Below are positions 9,403-21,700 of a DNA stretch of 64,000 nt, piece by piece (the stretch's first letter is position 1; the number at the start of each line of letters is the position of its first letter). Position numbers and translations under genes: made by a program. The DNA comes from Dipteris shenzhenensis (Eukaryota > Polypodiophyta > Polypodiopsida > Gleicheniales). The stretch is taken from assembly GCA_047967505.1 (NCBI GenBank), contig CM106539.1. The stretch is one strand, 5' to 3'. The notes beneath the pieces were generated by a model, which ran no database searches, was not told where the DNA came from, and saw only the letters and a program-made list of their open reading frames with translations.

Positions 9403-12400
9403 ATGTCTGAGAATCTGTCTACCATTGTCAGTGAGAAGCTTGACAAGAACAACTTCCAAGCATGGAAGTTCAGGATGACAAACTTCTTTATGGGAAAGGG
9501 AGTTTGGGATTACATCAGTGGTGAAACTGCAGAACCAGTTTTGGGTGCTGCTCCCACTCCTGCTGAATTGAAGGCCTTTAAAGAATGGCATGAAAAAGCC
9601 AGAAAATGCCTGTATTGGCTGTCCGTTAGCATTTCAGATTCTATGATTGTGCATATACAGGATCTAGAGACGCCTAAGGAGGCATGGGATACATTGGTGA
9701 AGCTGTATAGCACAAATACCAAAGCACGAAAGATGTAGCTAAAGCAGGAGTTGCACAATGTGCAAAGGAAAAATATGAATATAAATGAGTATTCCTTGAA
9801 GGTGAAAGGCCTTGCAGATTCTCTTGCCTCCATTGGAGCACCTGTTGATGATGAGGACTTAGTGTCCGTGACCTTGAATGGTCTTGGGAAAGATTATGCA
9901 CAATTTCGGACATCCATTGGAGTCTGTGAAACATTTCCTGATTTTCAGGAACTTATTGCTCTCTTGCTGAGTGAAGAGCAAAGGAATGGTGGTTCAGCCA
10001 CCTCAACTTCTCAAGAGACTGCTTTCTACTCGAATACAGGTAGAGGCAGAGGTAGAGGAAGAGGCCCTTCTGGTGGCCGTGCAGGAAATCAGAACCAACA
10101 GCAACAACAGGAAAACCAGTCCTATGGAGGAGGACGTGGTAGTTCTAGAGGCAGGGGGAGCCAAAGAGGCCGTGGTTCATGGCAAAGGAACCAGCAAGTA
10201 AATAGCAGCATAGAATGCTATTATTGTGGAAAGCCTGGACACAAGGAGAATACATGCTATAAAAAGCAGAATGACATCAAAAGTGGGAAGTTGCAGCAAA
10301 GCAACTATGCATCATCAAGTGGGCATGGTGACGACAGAAATGAGCACCTTTTTGTGATGCAGCATATGGTTAACTCCATGTCAGGAGATGCTGCAGCTTG
10401 CAATGATGTTTGGTATGTTGATTCAGGTGCCTCTAACCACATGACCAGTCATGGTGAGTGGTTTCATGATGTCAGAAATTTGGATAAGCCAGGTTATGTT
10501 GAAACAGGTGATGATACTGCGCACCCAATTACGCAGGTTGGTAAAGTGCCATTGGCTATGCAGGATGGCAAAACAAAGTACTTGGCAGATGTACTTCATG
10601 TTCCAAAAATCACTAAGAACCTGGTTTCAGTTGGCCAGATGGTTGAGCAAGGTCTGCAGGTTAGATTTAACCCTGATGGATGCTTCGTTGAGGACTTGAA
10701 AAATAAGTGCCGCTTGGTTGCGAAAGGCAACAAAAATGGCAGAATGTTCACCTTGGATGTTGATATGCCTGAGGTGAAAGCTGCTATGTTTGCGCATGGG
10801 AGAGGTGTCATTGCAGATATTGAGATATGGCACAAGCGCATTGGGCACGTGAATATACAAAGGCTGAAATCTATGCAAACGAAAAACATTGTTGCAGGTT
10901 TGCCTAAATTCAGAGTTGAGGGAATGCAAAAGGTATGTGAAGCATGCCAAATGGGTAAGCAGGCCAGACATGCATTTCCCAAAAATGCTAAGGTGAGCAG
11001 AAGACCTTTGGAAGTGATCCATTCAGATGTTTGGACAACCAAAGCTGCTTCTATTGGTGGATGCCATTATTATGTGACGTTTATTGATGACTACACTAGG
11101 AAGGTGTGGATTTATTTTATGAAGCACAAAAGTGAAGTGTTCAGCCATTTCAAGGCTTTTAAGGCCATGGTTGAAAAAGAGAAAGGTGTGCATATTAAAG
11201 TGCTAAGATCTGATGGAGGGGGAGAGTACTTTTCAGAAGAATTTTGTGAATATCTGAAAGAACAAGGAATTCAAAGGAAGTACTCATGCAGGTCTACCCC
11301 TCAGCAGAATGGGGTTGCAGAAAGGAAGAACAGGCATATTGCAGAAGTAGGACGGGCGATCCTAAATGAGAAAAACATGCCTGATTATTTTTGGGCTGAA
11401 GCAGTAGCAACTGCTGTTTATATTATGAACAGAACTCCCACTGCAGCTGTCCATGGCATGACGCCTGAAGAAATGTATACAGGCCAAAAACCAGATATTT
11501 CTCACTTGAAGGTATTTGGTTGCATAGCGTATGTTCATGTTCCTGATGAGAAGAGAACCAAGCTGGATCCAAAGGCAGAAAAATGCATCTTTATTGGATA
11601 TGCTCAGCACCAGAAAGGGTATCGCTGTTATAACCCTTCCACTCGCAAAATGCAAGTGAGCAGAGATGTTGTTTTTGATGAAATGAGCAGCTGGTATGCA
11701 CCAACTGTTATGGTAGTAGATGCAGATGCAGGAAATGGGAATGCTGCAATAAATGCAGAGCAGCAATCTCAAGCCTTGAGTGGACCCAGAGAGTCCTCTA
11801 CTAGTGGATCTAATGCATGGACAGGGAGATTGAGATCTAGTGAATCGTCACATGGCAGTCCTGATAGTGTTGTGCAGGTATCACATAAGGGAAAAGAAAA
11901 AGTGGACCATGCTCCAGTATTTGATGTGTCTGCTGGTAGCTCTCATGTTGATGGAGAGTCAAGCGGCTCTGAAATGAGCCTTGATGAGGAACTTGGGATT
12001 CCTTCTGTTGTTACACCTGGTGCAAGGAAAAGCAGGCATGATTTAAAGACGCCTGCAATTGATCCAGTTGTACGGAGGTCCACTCGTATTAAGTATCCAG
12101 TTGACAGGCTGAGATATGATGGGTATACAGCACATCACTATGCTTATATGGTCAAGGTTCTAGAGGAGCCAGAGCCCACATGTTTTGAGGATGCAGCAGG
12201 GCATAAAAATTGGGAAGCAGCTATGGATGAAGAGATGGCTGCCTTGGATGCAAACCACACTTGGGATTTGATGCCTTTGCCTCATGATAAGAAGGCTATT
12301 GGCTGCAAGTGGGTTTACAAAGTAAAGCACAATGCTGATGGGTCTGTTAGCAGCTACAAGGCAAGATTGGTTGCCAAAGGTTTTGCACAGACATATGGAA

Positions 12401-13758
12401 TTGACTATGAGGAAACTTTCAGCCCAGTTGCAAGGATGGCAACCGTGAGAGCAGTAATTGCTATGGCTGCTGCAAAGGGATGGTCTTTGCATCAAATGGA
12501 TGTGAAAAATGCCTTCTTGCATGGTGACTTGCAGGAAGAGGTTTATATGATGTAGCCAGAAGGTTATGAGGATAAAGCACACCCCGATTTTGTATGCAGG
12601 TTGCGCAAAGCCTTGTATGGCTTAAAACAGGCGCCGAGGGCATGGTCAGACAAGATAGGACAATATCTTGTCACTATTGGATTTCAGATTTCCAATTCAG
12701 ATTTTTCACTTTATGTGAAAAGGACAAACAGAGGGATTGTGCTTATAGTCATCTATGTTGATGACTTGATTATTACAGGTGATAGTGATGCAGACATTAA
12801 TGAAGTGAAGCTGCTATTGAAGCAGAAATTTGAGATGAAGGATTTGGGAGAGCTGCGTTACTTCTTGGGCATTGAGGTTATTAGATCCCCGAGTGGGATA
12901 TGGCTGTTGCAAAGGCAATACGGTTTGGACATGCTGTCCAAATATGGGATGACAGGCTATAAGCCTATTTCTGTTCCATTGGAGCAGAATGTGAAGCTCA
13001 ATGCAGAGACAGGTGAGATTCTTGAAGATATTACTATGTACAGGCGCATAGTAGGTAGCTTGATTTACATGACTATAACTAGACCAGATTTGAGCTATGC
13101 TGTGGGGCTGGTGAGTTAGTTTATGCAGGCACCGAGGAAGCCACATTTGGATGCGGCTAGGCGCATACTGCGGTATGTGAAGTCCACATTGCATTATGGA
13201 CTGTTTTATGAAGCTGGGTGTGCATTACAGGTACATGGATACACAGATGCTGACTGGGCTGGTAGTGTCTCAGACAGGAGATCTACTAGTGGTTTTATGT
13301 TTTCCCTTGGGAGTGGTGCCATCAGTTGGAGCAGCAAGAAGCAGCCAACAGTTGCCTTGTCGAGTACAAAGGCTGAGTACAGGGGTGCAGCAATGGCTGC
13401 ATGTGAGGTAGCTTGGTTACGGAAGCTACTTGCAGATATGGGACAGTCAGTTCATGCAGCAGTTGTCATTCATTGTGACAACATTAGCAGCATCATGCTT
13501 GCTAATAACCCAGTTTATCATGCTAGAACGAAGCACATTGAGGTGCATTATCACTTTGTGAGAGAGAAGGTTCTAGCTGGTGAGATTGATCTTGTCTATG
13601 TCAGCACTGAGGAGCAGGTGGCTGATATCTTTACGAAGGCATTGGGTACCGAGAAGCTTCGCAGATTTAGGAGCTTGCTTGGTGTACGTGAGATGGATTT
13701 GAGCTTGAGGGGGAGTGTTGAGATATCAAGCTCTATCCCCGACATATCTCCTGGATGA
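9403..13758 (+). pseudogene. Copia A gag-pol polyprotein, three TAG stops
   Basis: A single frame of 1452 codons starts at ATG 9403 (MSENLSTIVSEKL) after a 577-bp leader and ends inside the 3' LTR. Stops are TAG at 9736-9738, 12553-12555 and 13117-13119. In copia C all three codons are CAG. Landmarks: CCHC knuckle [14 protein letters not shown] (residue ~272); protease WYVDSGAS (Asp ~340); integrase H-H-C-C then Asp ~542, Asp ~604, Glu ~640; reverse transcriptase YVDD (Asp ~1120); RNase H TDADWAG (~1282). A GRGRGRG/Gln-rich nucleic-acid-binding linker precedes the knuckle. Without readthrough it cannot make a full polyprotein. Glu in SSTEAEY is Lys here. Confidence 0.93.
13704..13715 (+). other. 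Polypurine tract of copia A
   Basis: TTGAGGGGGAG immediately before the 3' LTR is the expected plus-strand DNA primer. It is translated as part of the polyprotein tail. Confidence 0.85.
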
Positions 13759-14014
13759 CTATCATTTATGTCACCGCCTATGTTAGTTGTACTCGTGGTG
13801 TAGTTAGACTACCACATATGTTTTTGGTTTGGGTTCACATATGAACCACGTATTCTAGGTTTTGACATATAGGGTATTTCCCTCTTCTATTGTATTGTTG
13901 TTGTGTGCAAAAGTGAAGAAAGGCTTCACCCTCCAACCTTGTGTCCTCTCTCGCTTGTGTGTTGTGAAGAAAGCTGAACTTGAGTCTCCTATCTCTCTCC
14001 CCTATTTCTTTACA
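13716..14014 (+). repeat. Copia A 3' LTR
   Basis: 299 bp, no difference from the 5' LTR seen by eye. The gag-pol stop codon TGA lies at LTR positions 41-43. Confidence 0.95.
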
Positions 14015-14019
14015 ACAGT

Positions 14020-16975
14020 ATCTCCAACTGTACCTACGCCATCGACTGCTGCAACTACAGGAACAAGAAGGAGTGATCGTGGAGTAGACTCAAGTGCTAT
14101 AGCTATTCCCAGAAAGAGAGCAAAAATAACTCCTACTCCACGTGGAGATCGCTCAAGTGCAGTATTTAAAACCAGGCGAAAAATTGGATAGCGATGAAGA
14201 GAAAGATCAGCAAGAAGAAGATACAAGTCTCGAAGACTTTTCTATAAGTGTGGCGGACTTACATCCTCCAGAGGATGAGGGATACATTTGGGGATTTTCA
14301 CAATTCAACGTGGCCACAATGCTTATTGATCGAGCTTCATTGTTCACAAATCAAAGAAAGCTCGATAAGATATTTGCACGCAAATTGTATGAAGATACAA
14401 GGAAAACAAGAACTCCCGTTGCCACTAATATCACTCTTCGTCCTATGGCATTTAAGAGACTTCAAGAAGATGATCCCACATTGCCTGATGTCACATTTCA
14501 AAAGCGCGTGGACTTTCTTGATGCTTTTGAGAACTTTAGAAAGAGTGACTTTGTTCGTGGAGAGGCTTTGTATCAAAGCCGATATGGGAGTGACATCAAG
14601 AAGAGATACATGCTGGCAAAGAATAGATTCTTAGAAAGATGTAGGTTTGAGCCCATTGATGGGCAACACTTTTGTGAGGCTTGCAAGATCGCCCTTGATG
14701 AGGGAAGAAAAGGAAACTTGCCACAGATTGAGTGGATGGAAAAGTTTCAACGGGTCATTTGTCATATATGCATATTTAATGATGACTCGAAGTACATTCT
14801 AGAATCAGAGAGGCTGAATTCTGCTCCATTTAGGTTGAAAAAAAGCTCTTCTCTTTCTGAGATCTTGATAAAGGCAAGGGAGTTATGGATGGGCTGTGGA
14901 AAGCCACAAACAGTGAAGGGCAGGAGACCTACATCGGAGTACATGACAAAGAGGACTCGGTTCTATAGATGCTTGAAAGGTGTTGTAAGCAATACGCAAG
15001 GCATACCAGGTAATAAGGTTGAGGCAAAGGATTTGAACACCGCTGTTGCAAGATACAGAGATGTTACCTGCATTGTCTTCCGTGAGGAATCAGTGTTTCA
15101 GAGCATTGTGGATGTTTGCCAAGCATATGAAACAGGAAAGATATCCTTTGAGGCACCAGAGCACATTGCAACTCAGAGGAAAGAAATAAAGAAACCGATG
15201 TCTATTGTTTGGTGGAGAGCTTTAAGGTTTGTTCCAGATGCAATAACAGAAGAAGTATGCAAGAAGATCCTAAGTGGTGACTGCTTCTTTGGAAAGAAGA
15301 GCAAGCATAGCAACTTAGATGAAGTGGTCACCCGAATGATTCAAAGTGAGGCTGCTCTCTCGGCACTATTATTTTTATTGAAATCTGATGATGAGTTAGC
15401 TGGCAAGTCAATTGATGTGGATAAGAAGAAAGCACTTAGCCTAGGTCAACTCCTTGATAAAACATGGGCTACAAAGTGGTTGGCTTCAATGGATGCAGAT
15501 GCCACACCAACAAAGGATCTAAGAGCTAAAATGCCAAAGGTTGTTGAGACAGAATATATGGACATTAAGAAAAAGGCCTTGCAGTCCAGTACCCAAGGTA
15601 GAGCAATTGGTGGTTTAGATGATGGTTCTTCATTCAGCTTCTCTTATGATATCCTGCTATCAGAGAATGATACAAAATTTGCACACATCAATGGCATTGA
15701 TACAGAGCATTTCATAACAATGAGCGGTCATGCTTGGGAGAAGCCATGCGTATTTTTCATAAATGAATTGCAAGACCTTGCAGTGTCACAGATAGTTGAA
15801 CTTGTGCGGTTTATTGTTGAAGGTCCTATGGCAGATAAGAAAAGATCAACGTTGGTCCTGTTCATGACAGAATCACAAAGGGATGCCCTATATGCGAGTT
15901 TGACATCTTCATTTGGGTATTTACTTTCAAAAGTATACCATGGTATAGTCCTGCATAATCATATGACTGTCTTGGAAGGCACTGCCATTCAAGTCTTGCA
16001 GCCTTTCTTGATGTGCTTCTTATCGAGGGGTGGTGGTAATCTAATCCAAACTCCTTTAAGGACTCTCGAGCTTCATTACTTTGAGGACCATAAGGTTAAG
16101 CTTGATGCAGCAATGGTGGATTACAGAAAGCCGATGGATCCTGATGTGATACTAGAGATGACAAAGAATTTATTGAATGATGGGTGGGAAGTAGCATTGT
16201 ATCGAATGGGTTTTGCTGCTGAGAAATTGCTACGGCAAGGTAAAAATGTAAATGTTATTGATACCCCCCATCAAATTGAGTTCTTTGACACATATTACAG
16301 TTGCACTCTTTCTTTGAGGAGGAAAATGTCAAAGAAGAGGGTAGTGAGTCTGAGGGTGATGATTCTAGCTCAGGTGATGATGAGGATGAAAGCTCTGCAT
16401 CCGATGACTTACGGCAAGAAGAAATCCACACAAAGAATAAGGGTGATCAATTGTCAACTAGAGTCAAGGAGGTTCCACTCATCATACGGGAAGGTTCACA
16501 GCAACAAGAAGTTATAGTAGTACAGCACGTCACAAGTAAAGGTAAGGCTAAAGAGGTGGAAGCACTTCCCTTAAAATTAAAAGTGAGGAAGGCACCCTTG
16601 ATCTTGGATGAAGGACAGGCAAGTGGATCGATCTTGGGTGAAGGACAGGCAAGTGGATCAAGCAAGGAAGCCTTACTCAAAGAAGGTATGGACGAGGCAA
16701 AGCATGACCAGGAGGAGTTACCAGGAGGCATGGATGGTTCTTCAACCATGACCTTACAGACTCCAGAGCAGCCTACTAGTCAGGAACCTAGTAGCCAGGT
16801 CCCTACTTACCAAGAACTTGGTCATGAGACTCTAGAGCAGCCTACTAGTCAGGTGCTTGGAACTGAAGAGCAAACTAGTAAGGACCTTGCTACTGAGACT
16901 CCAGTCTTAGAGCAACCTATTAGTCAGGACCCTGGTAGTCAAGGGCCTGGCATTGAGGACATTGGTACTGAGTAA
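14020..16975 (+). pseudogene. Unidentified gene, second part, resumed after copia A
   Basis: After the target duplication the frame from 8069 continues 56 codons (VSPTVPTPSTAATTGTRR..., a basic KRAK stretch) to TAG at 14189. A +1 frame open from 14130 to 16517 (GEKLDSDEEKDQQEED, GYIWGFSQFNVATMLIDRA, FFINELQDLAVSQIVELVRF) appears to be its continuation, implying a small indel near 14130-14188. From about 16301 a third frame carries an acidic Ser-rich stretch and Glu-Gln-Pro-Thr-Ser-Gln repeats to the stop at 16973-16975. The last switch could be a short intron (AAT|GTAAATG near 16250 to ATTACAG at 16300, ~51 bp) rather than a frameshift. Roughly 900 residues with no family I can name. It could be a host gene or a transposon protein. 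Confidence 0.6.
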
Positions 16976-18383
16976 CATGTTGGATAACGGCTTTGTAATC
17001 ACAAGTTTTGAACTTCTATGTAAAGCTAATATCTAATGAAAAGTTTACTACTTTTTTTATTTCTTTACTCTCATTATTATGTATAAAGATTGTTTATGAG
17101 GGCCATTTTATACTTAACGGTGTTTTTTAATACCAAGTGTGGTGTATATGTACACTACTTACACATAAAAGGATTTATCTACACTACCTTTCTAAGGGCT
17201 TTATGTACACCACCTTTCTAAAAGAAATGGTCATAAAGGTGTGTGCACACCACTTATACATAAAGGTGTTTATTTACACCACCTTTCCAAGAGAATTGGT
17301 CATCTATTGGTCATCTATTGATGTTCTTACGTGATTATGAAGATGTTTATGTAGACCACTTTGTAAGAGAATTGGTCATCTATTATTGGTCATGTATTGA
17401 TGTTCTTAGGTGATAGTTGCTCAATTCACAAGAAGTTATGAAGATGTTTATGTAGACCACTTTGCAAGAGATTTTTGTGAAGTTATGAAAATGTCTATGT
17501 AGACCCCCTTTGTAAGAGATTTGGTTATGCATTGATGTTCTTAGTACTTAATCATTAAATCTTTTGTTTTGAGTTGGCAAATCTAGTTCAAAATCATTAA
17601 ATCTTTTGTTTTAAGTTGGCAAATCTAGTTAAAAAACAACATTACTAGTATATTCAAAATTTTTGGACTGTTTTTTAGTCCATTTCTCAAATTGGACTTT
17701 ACACAAGTCCAAAAATTTTGAATAGTGTGTTTTGTGTAAAAATGGTGCATGAACCAAGGGTGTGGATGAAGAATTATAGTTCATGATTTGATTCACAAAG
17801 TGCATGATTTGGTTCACAAAGTGAATGATCCAAGGTATGAATACATATACTTCATACATGATAATATTATTGAATGAGATTAAAAAACATTTTGTAATCC
17901 TTGATTAATTATATAGATAACATCATTTAGTTACAAGGTACTACCCTCGCCAGGCGGTCTGACATAGATATCATAGCCTATAGAAGTAACCATCTCCACT
18001 ATTGGGGATATCACCCATCTTGGCATACAATAATTTTTTATGCAGCTAGCAAGCTATCTAGGCCTAACCAAGCCCCAAAATGTTCTTTAAGAAACAACCA
18101 TAGCCGATCCCTTGATAGAAACCATTTCCATAACCATGGTGCTACATGTCTAATTAGAAAATTGTGTTAACCACATTGGTTGGCAATGTCATTTGATGAA
18201 CGGTGGCTCTATAGTGCTATGATTGTGCCTTGGAGCTAGATGGGCCCAAGATGATTGTAAAGAATGAAGAAAGAGAGTGAGAGTCAAAGACTAGGGTTTT
18301 CCCTCTTCAAAAGGTGACAAATATGAAAGGCCAATTGGTTGACTTTGGTCTTCACTTGTTGTTAAATTGCACAAACTAGATTA
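16976..18383. other. Spacer with ~60-bp degenerate tandem repeats and a hairpin
   Basis: Between about 17130 and 17520, modules with TACACCACCTTTCTAAGAG and ATTGGTCATCTATTG repeat five or six times with decay. A hairpin pairs TTCAAAATTTTTGGACT (17652-17668) with its complement at about 17707-17723. GTTTTGAGTTGGCAAATCTAG is duplicated near 17567 and 17606. No gene is seen. Confidence 0.65.
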
Positions 18384-18736
18384 TGTGAAGATTGTGGGAG
18401 AGAGGGAAGGAGTCTCACTTGTGGCTTTCTCACATGCACAATGGGGGAATACACACAAAGGTGGAGGCTGAAAACAGTTTTCCTCTTCTTAGTTGTGAAA
18501 GCCAAAAGAACTCTAGTACAAAGAAAATAGAAGAACCCTATATGTGGGTCTCAAACCAAACTCAACTAACTAAGGTGGCATACTAACTAAGCCACGAACT
18601 AGTGTAGATAAGGATAGCTGTCATCTAGCTATTATTCGTGGGCGGTGTACCAACCGCATCTCCAGCTAAGAAGTCGGTGACATAAATACACAACGGTCAC
18701 CCTGGCATATCGCGAGTGGAGCTCGATATCTCAACA
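18384..18736 (-). repeat. Copia B 3' LTR
   Basis: 353 bp; on the minus strand it runs TGTTGAGATATCGAGC to ...CTTCACA. It holds a 9-bp segment (AAGCCACGA region) that is absent from the other LTR. Confidence 0.92.
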
Positions 18737-21700
18737 CTCCCCCTCAAGCTCAATCCCAATTCCTGCACACCAAGCAGGTCTCTGAACTTGCGCAGCTTCT
18801 CTGCGCCCAATGCTTTCGTGAAGATGTCAGCTACCTGATCCTCTGTGCTAACATAAACTAGATCAATAAGACCTAGTAAAACCTTCTCCCGCACATAGTG
18901 ATAATGCACCTCAATGTGCTTTGTTCTGGCATGAAAGACTGGGTTCTTTGCCAAATGTATACTACTCATGTTGTCACAATAAATGAAAACTGGCCCATCT
19001 GTAGACTGATGCATATCATAGAGTAGCTTATGCAACCAAGCTACCTCACATGCAACCATTGCTGCACCACTGTACTCAGCCTCTGTGCTCGACAAGGCAA
19101 CTGTAGGCTGTTTCTTGCTGCTCCAAGTGGCTGTAGCACTCCCAAAAGAGAACACATATCCACTGGTAGATCATCTATCTGAAATGCTACCAGCCCAATC
19201 AGCATCAGTGTATCCATGCAACTGTATCTGAACCCCAGCCTCATAAAATAGTCCATACTGCAATGTGGACTTCACATACCTGAGTATGCGTCTAGCTGCA
19301 TCCAAATGTGTTTTCCTTGGAGCCTGCATGAACTGGCTTACCAACCCAACAGCATAGCTCAAATCTGGCTTGGTAATAGTCATGTAAATCAAACTTCCTA
19401 CTATGCGTCTGTACATAGTAGGGTCCTCCAGAAGCTCACCTGCATCTACGCTCAGCTTCACATTCTGCTCCAAAGGAACTGAAATAGGCTTACAGCCTGT
19501 CATCCCATATTTGGACAGCATGTCCAGTCCATACTGCCTCTGCAAGAGCTGTATCCCACTTGGTGATCTAATAACCTCAATGCCCAAGAAATAACATAGC
19601 TCTCCCAAATCCTTCATCTCAAACTTCTACCTCAATAGCATTTTCACATGAAGGATATCTTCATCACTATCACCTGTGATGATCAAATCATCAACATAAA
19701 TGACCAGCAGCATAATCCCTTTCTCTGTTTTTCTCACATAGAGTGAGAAATCTGCCTTGGAAATCTGAAAGCCAATAGTGACAAGATACTATCCTATCTT
19801 GTCAGACCATGCTCTAGGTGCTTGCTTCAAGCCATACAAGGCTTTCTTCAACCTGCAAACAAACTCAGGATGAATAGCATGAACATAACCTACTAGCTAC
19901 TCCATAAAGACCTCTTCTTGCAAATCACCATGCAAGAAGGCATTCTTTACATCCATCTGATGTAAAGACCATCCCTTTGATGCAGCCATAGCAATGGCTG
20001 CTCTTACGGTTGCCATCCTTGCAACCGGTCTGAAAGTTTCTTCATAATCAATGCCATATGTCTGTGCATACCCCTTGACAACTAATCTTGCCTTGTATCT
20101 ATTCACAGAACCATCTGCATTGTGCTTGATCTTATAAACCCACTTACAACCAATTGCATTCTTGCCTTTAGGCAAAGGCACCAATTCCCATGTAGCATTA
20201 GCATCCAAGGCATCCATTTCTTCATCCATGGCTTTCTCCCATTTTTCATTTCCCATGGCTTGCTCAAAAGAAGTGGGTTCTGGTTCTTGTATCACTTTGA
20301 CCATATAGGCATAGTGAATGGCTATAAATCCATCATATTTCAGCCTATCCACAGGATACCTAACCCTGGTAGACCTGCGCAAAATAGGCTCACTTCCAGG
20401 TGCTCTCAAAACATCCCTGGTCTTCCTTACTCCAGGTGTAACAACAGAAGGAATACCCAACTCATCATCAATGCTCTGTTCTGAGCCACTGGATTCACCA
20501 TCCACACAAGAGTGACCTGCATTCACATCAAACATGGGCTGATCTACCTTCTCTTTTCCTTTTCGTGATACCTGTGTACCACTCTCTGTATTGCTTTGAG
20601 GGGATTCTCCTGATATCAATCTGCCTGTCCATGGCGAAGTATGTGAACCACTGGTAGAGGACACTCCACGTCCACTGATATTTTGTGATTGCTGCTGTGC
20701 ATTCTGTGCAGCATTACCATTTTGTGCATCTACATCAATCATCACATTTACTGGTTTATACCAGCTACTCATCTCATCAAAAACAACATCTCTACTCACT
20801 GTGAACTTACGTATAGAAGGGTTATAGCATCTATACCCTTTCTGCTGCTGCAGAGAATAACCAATAAAGATGCACTTCTCAGCTTTTGGATCCAACTTGG
20901 ACCTCAACTCATCTGGCACATGGACATAGGCAATGCAACCAAAAAACTTCAGATGAGAAATATCTGGTTTCCTACCAGTATACATCTCCTCTGGCGTCAT
21001 GCCATGTATTGCTACAGTGGGAGTCTTGTTCATTATATAGACTACTGTAGCAACTGCTTCAGCCCAATAATAATCTGGTATATTCTTTTCATTTAGCATA
21101 GCCCGAGATACCTCTCCAATATGCCTGTTTTTTCTTTCTGCAATTCCATTTTGCTGTGGGGTATGACTGCATGAATATTGCTGCTTTATACCATGCTCCT
21201 GCAAGAACCTTGCAAACTCATTTGAGAGGTACTCTCCCCCTCCATCTGACCTTAGGCATTTTATTTGCAGGCCTGTTTCTTTTTCAACCATAGCTTTGAA
21301 AGCTTTGAAGTGCCCAAACACTTCACTTTTCTTTTTCATAAAATACACCCACAGTTTTCTGCTGAAGTCATCAATAAATGTGACAAAATAGTGACAGCCT
21401 CCAATAGATGCAGCTTTTGTAGTCCGCACATCAGAGTGGATTAATTTCAATGGCTTTTTACTCTCTTGAACATGCCTAGGAAAAGGTTTCCTTGCCTGTT
21501 TCCCAAATTGACAGGCTTCACAAACCTTGTGCATTTCTGCAACCTTGAATTTAGGCAATCTTGCAACAATATTTTGGGCTTGCATTGATTTAAGTCACTG
21601 TATATTAACATGACCAATGCGTTTGTGCCAGATATCAATATCTGCAACTACACCGGTCCCATGTGCAAACATTGCTGCACTCAATTCAGGCATGTCTGCA

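Larger units (their letters stand above)
8527..14014 (+). mobile_element. Copia A: complete Ty1/copia retrotransposon, TSD ACAGT
   Basis: A 5488-bp element bounded by 299-bp LTRs and a perfect 5-bp duplication ACAGT (8522-8526 and 14015-14019). A primer-binding site follows the 5' LTR directly and a GAGGGGGAG polypurine tract precedes the 3' LTR. The domain order gag, protease, integrase, reverse transcriptase, RNase H defines Ty1/copia (Pseudoviridae-type) retrotransposons. I see no difference between the two LTRs, so insertion is recent. Despite that, gag-pol carries three nonsense codons, so the copy was probably mobilised in trans or copied from a defective source. It belongs to the same family as copia C. 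Confidence 0.95.

Noticed and set aside
14020-16300. Possible kinship of the unidentified gene with the methyltransferase-like gene
   Set aside because: A loose resemblance around FFINELQDLAVSQIVEL versus LVWADFPTSLAVELI was seen, but no motif I or other shared landmarks support it.
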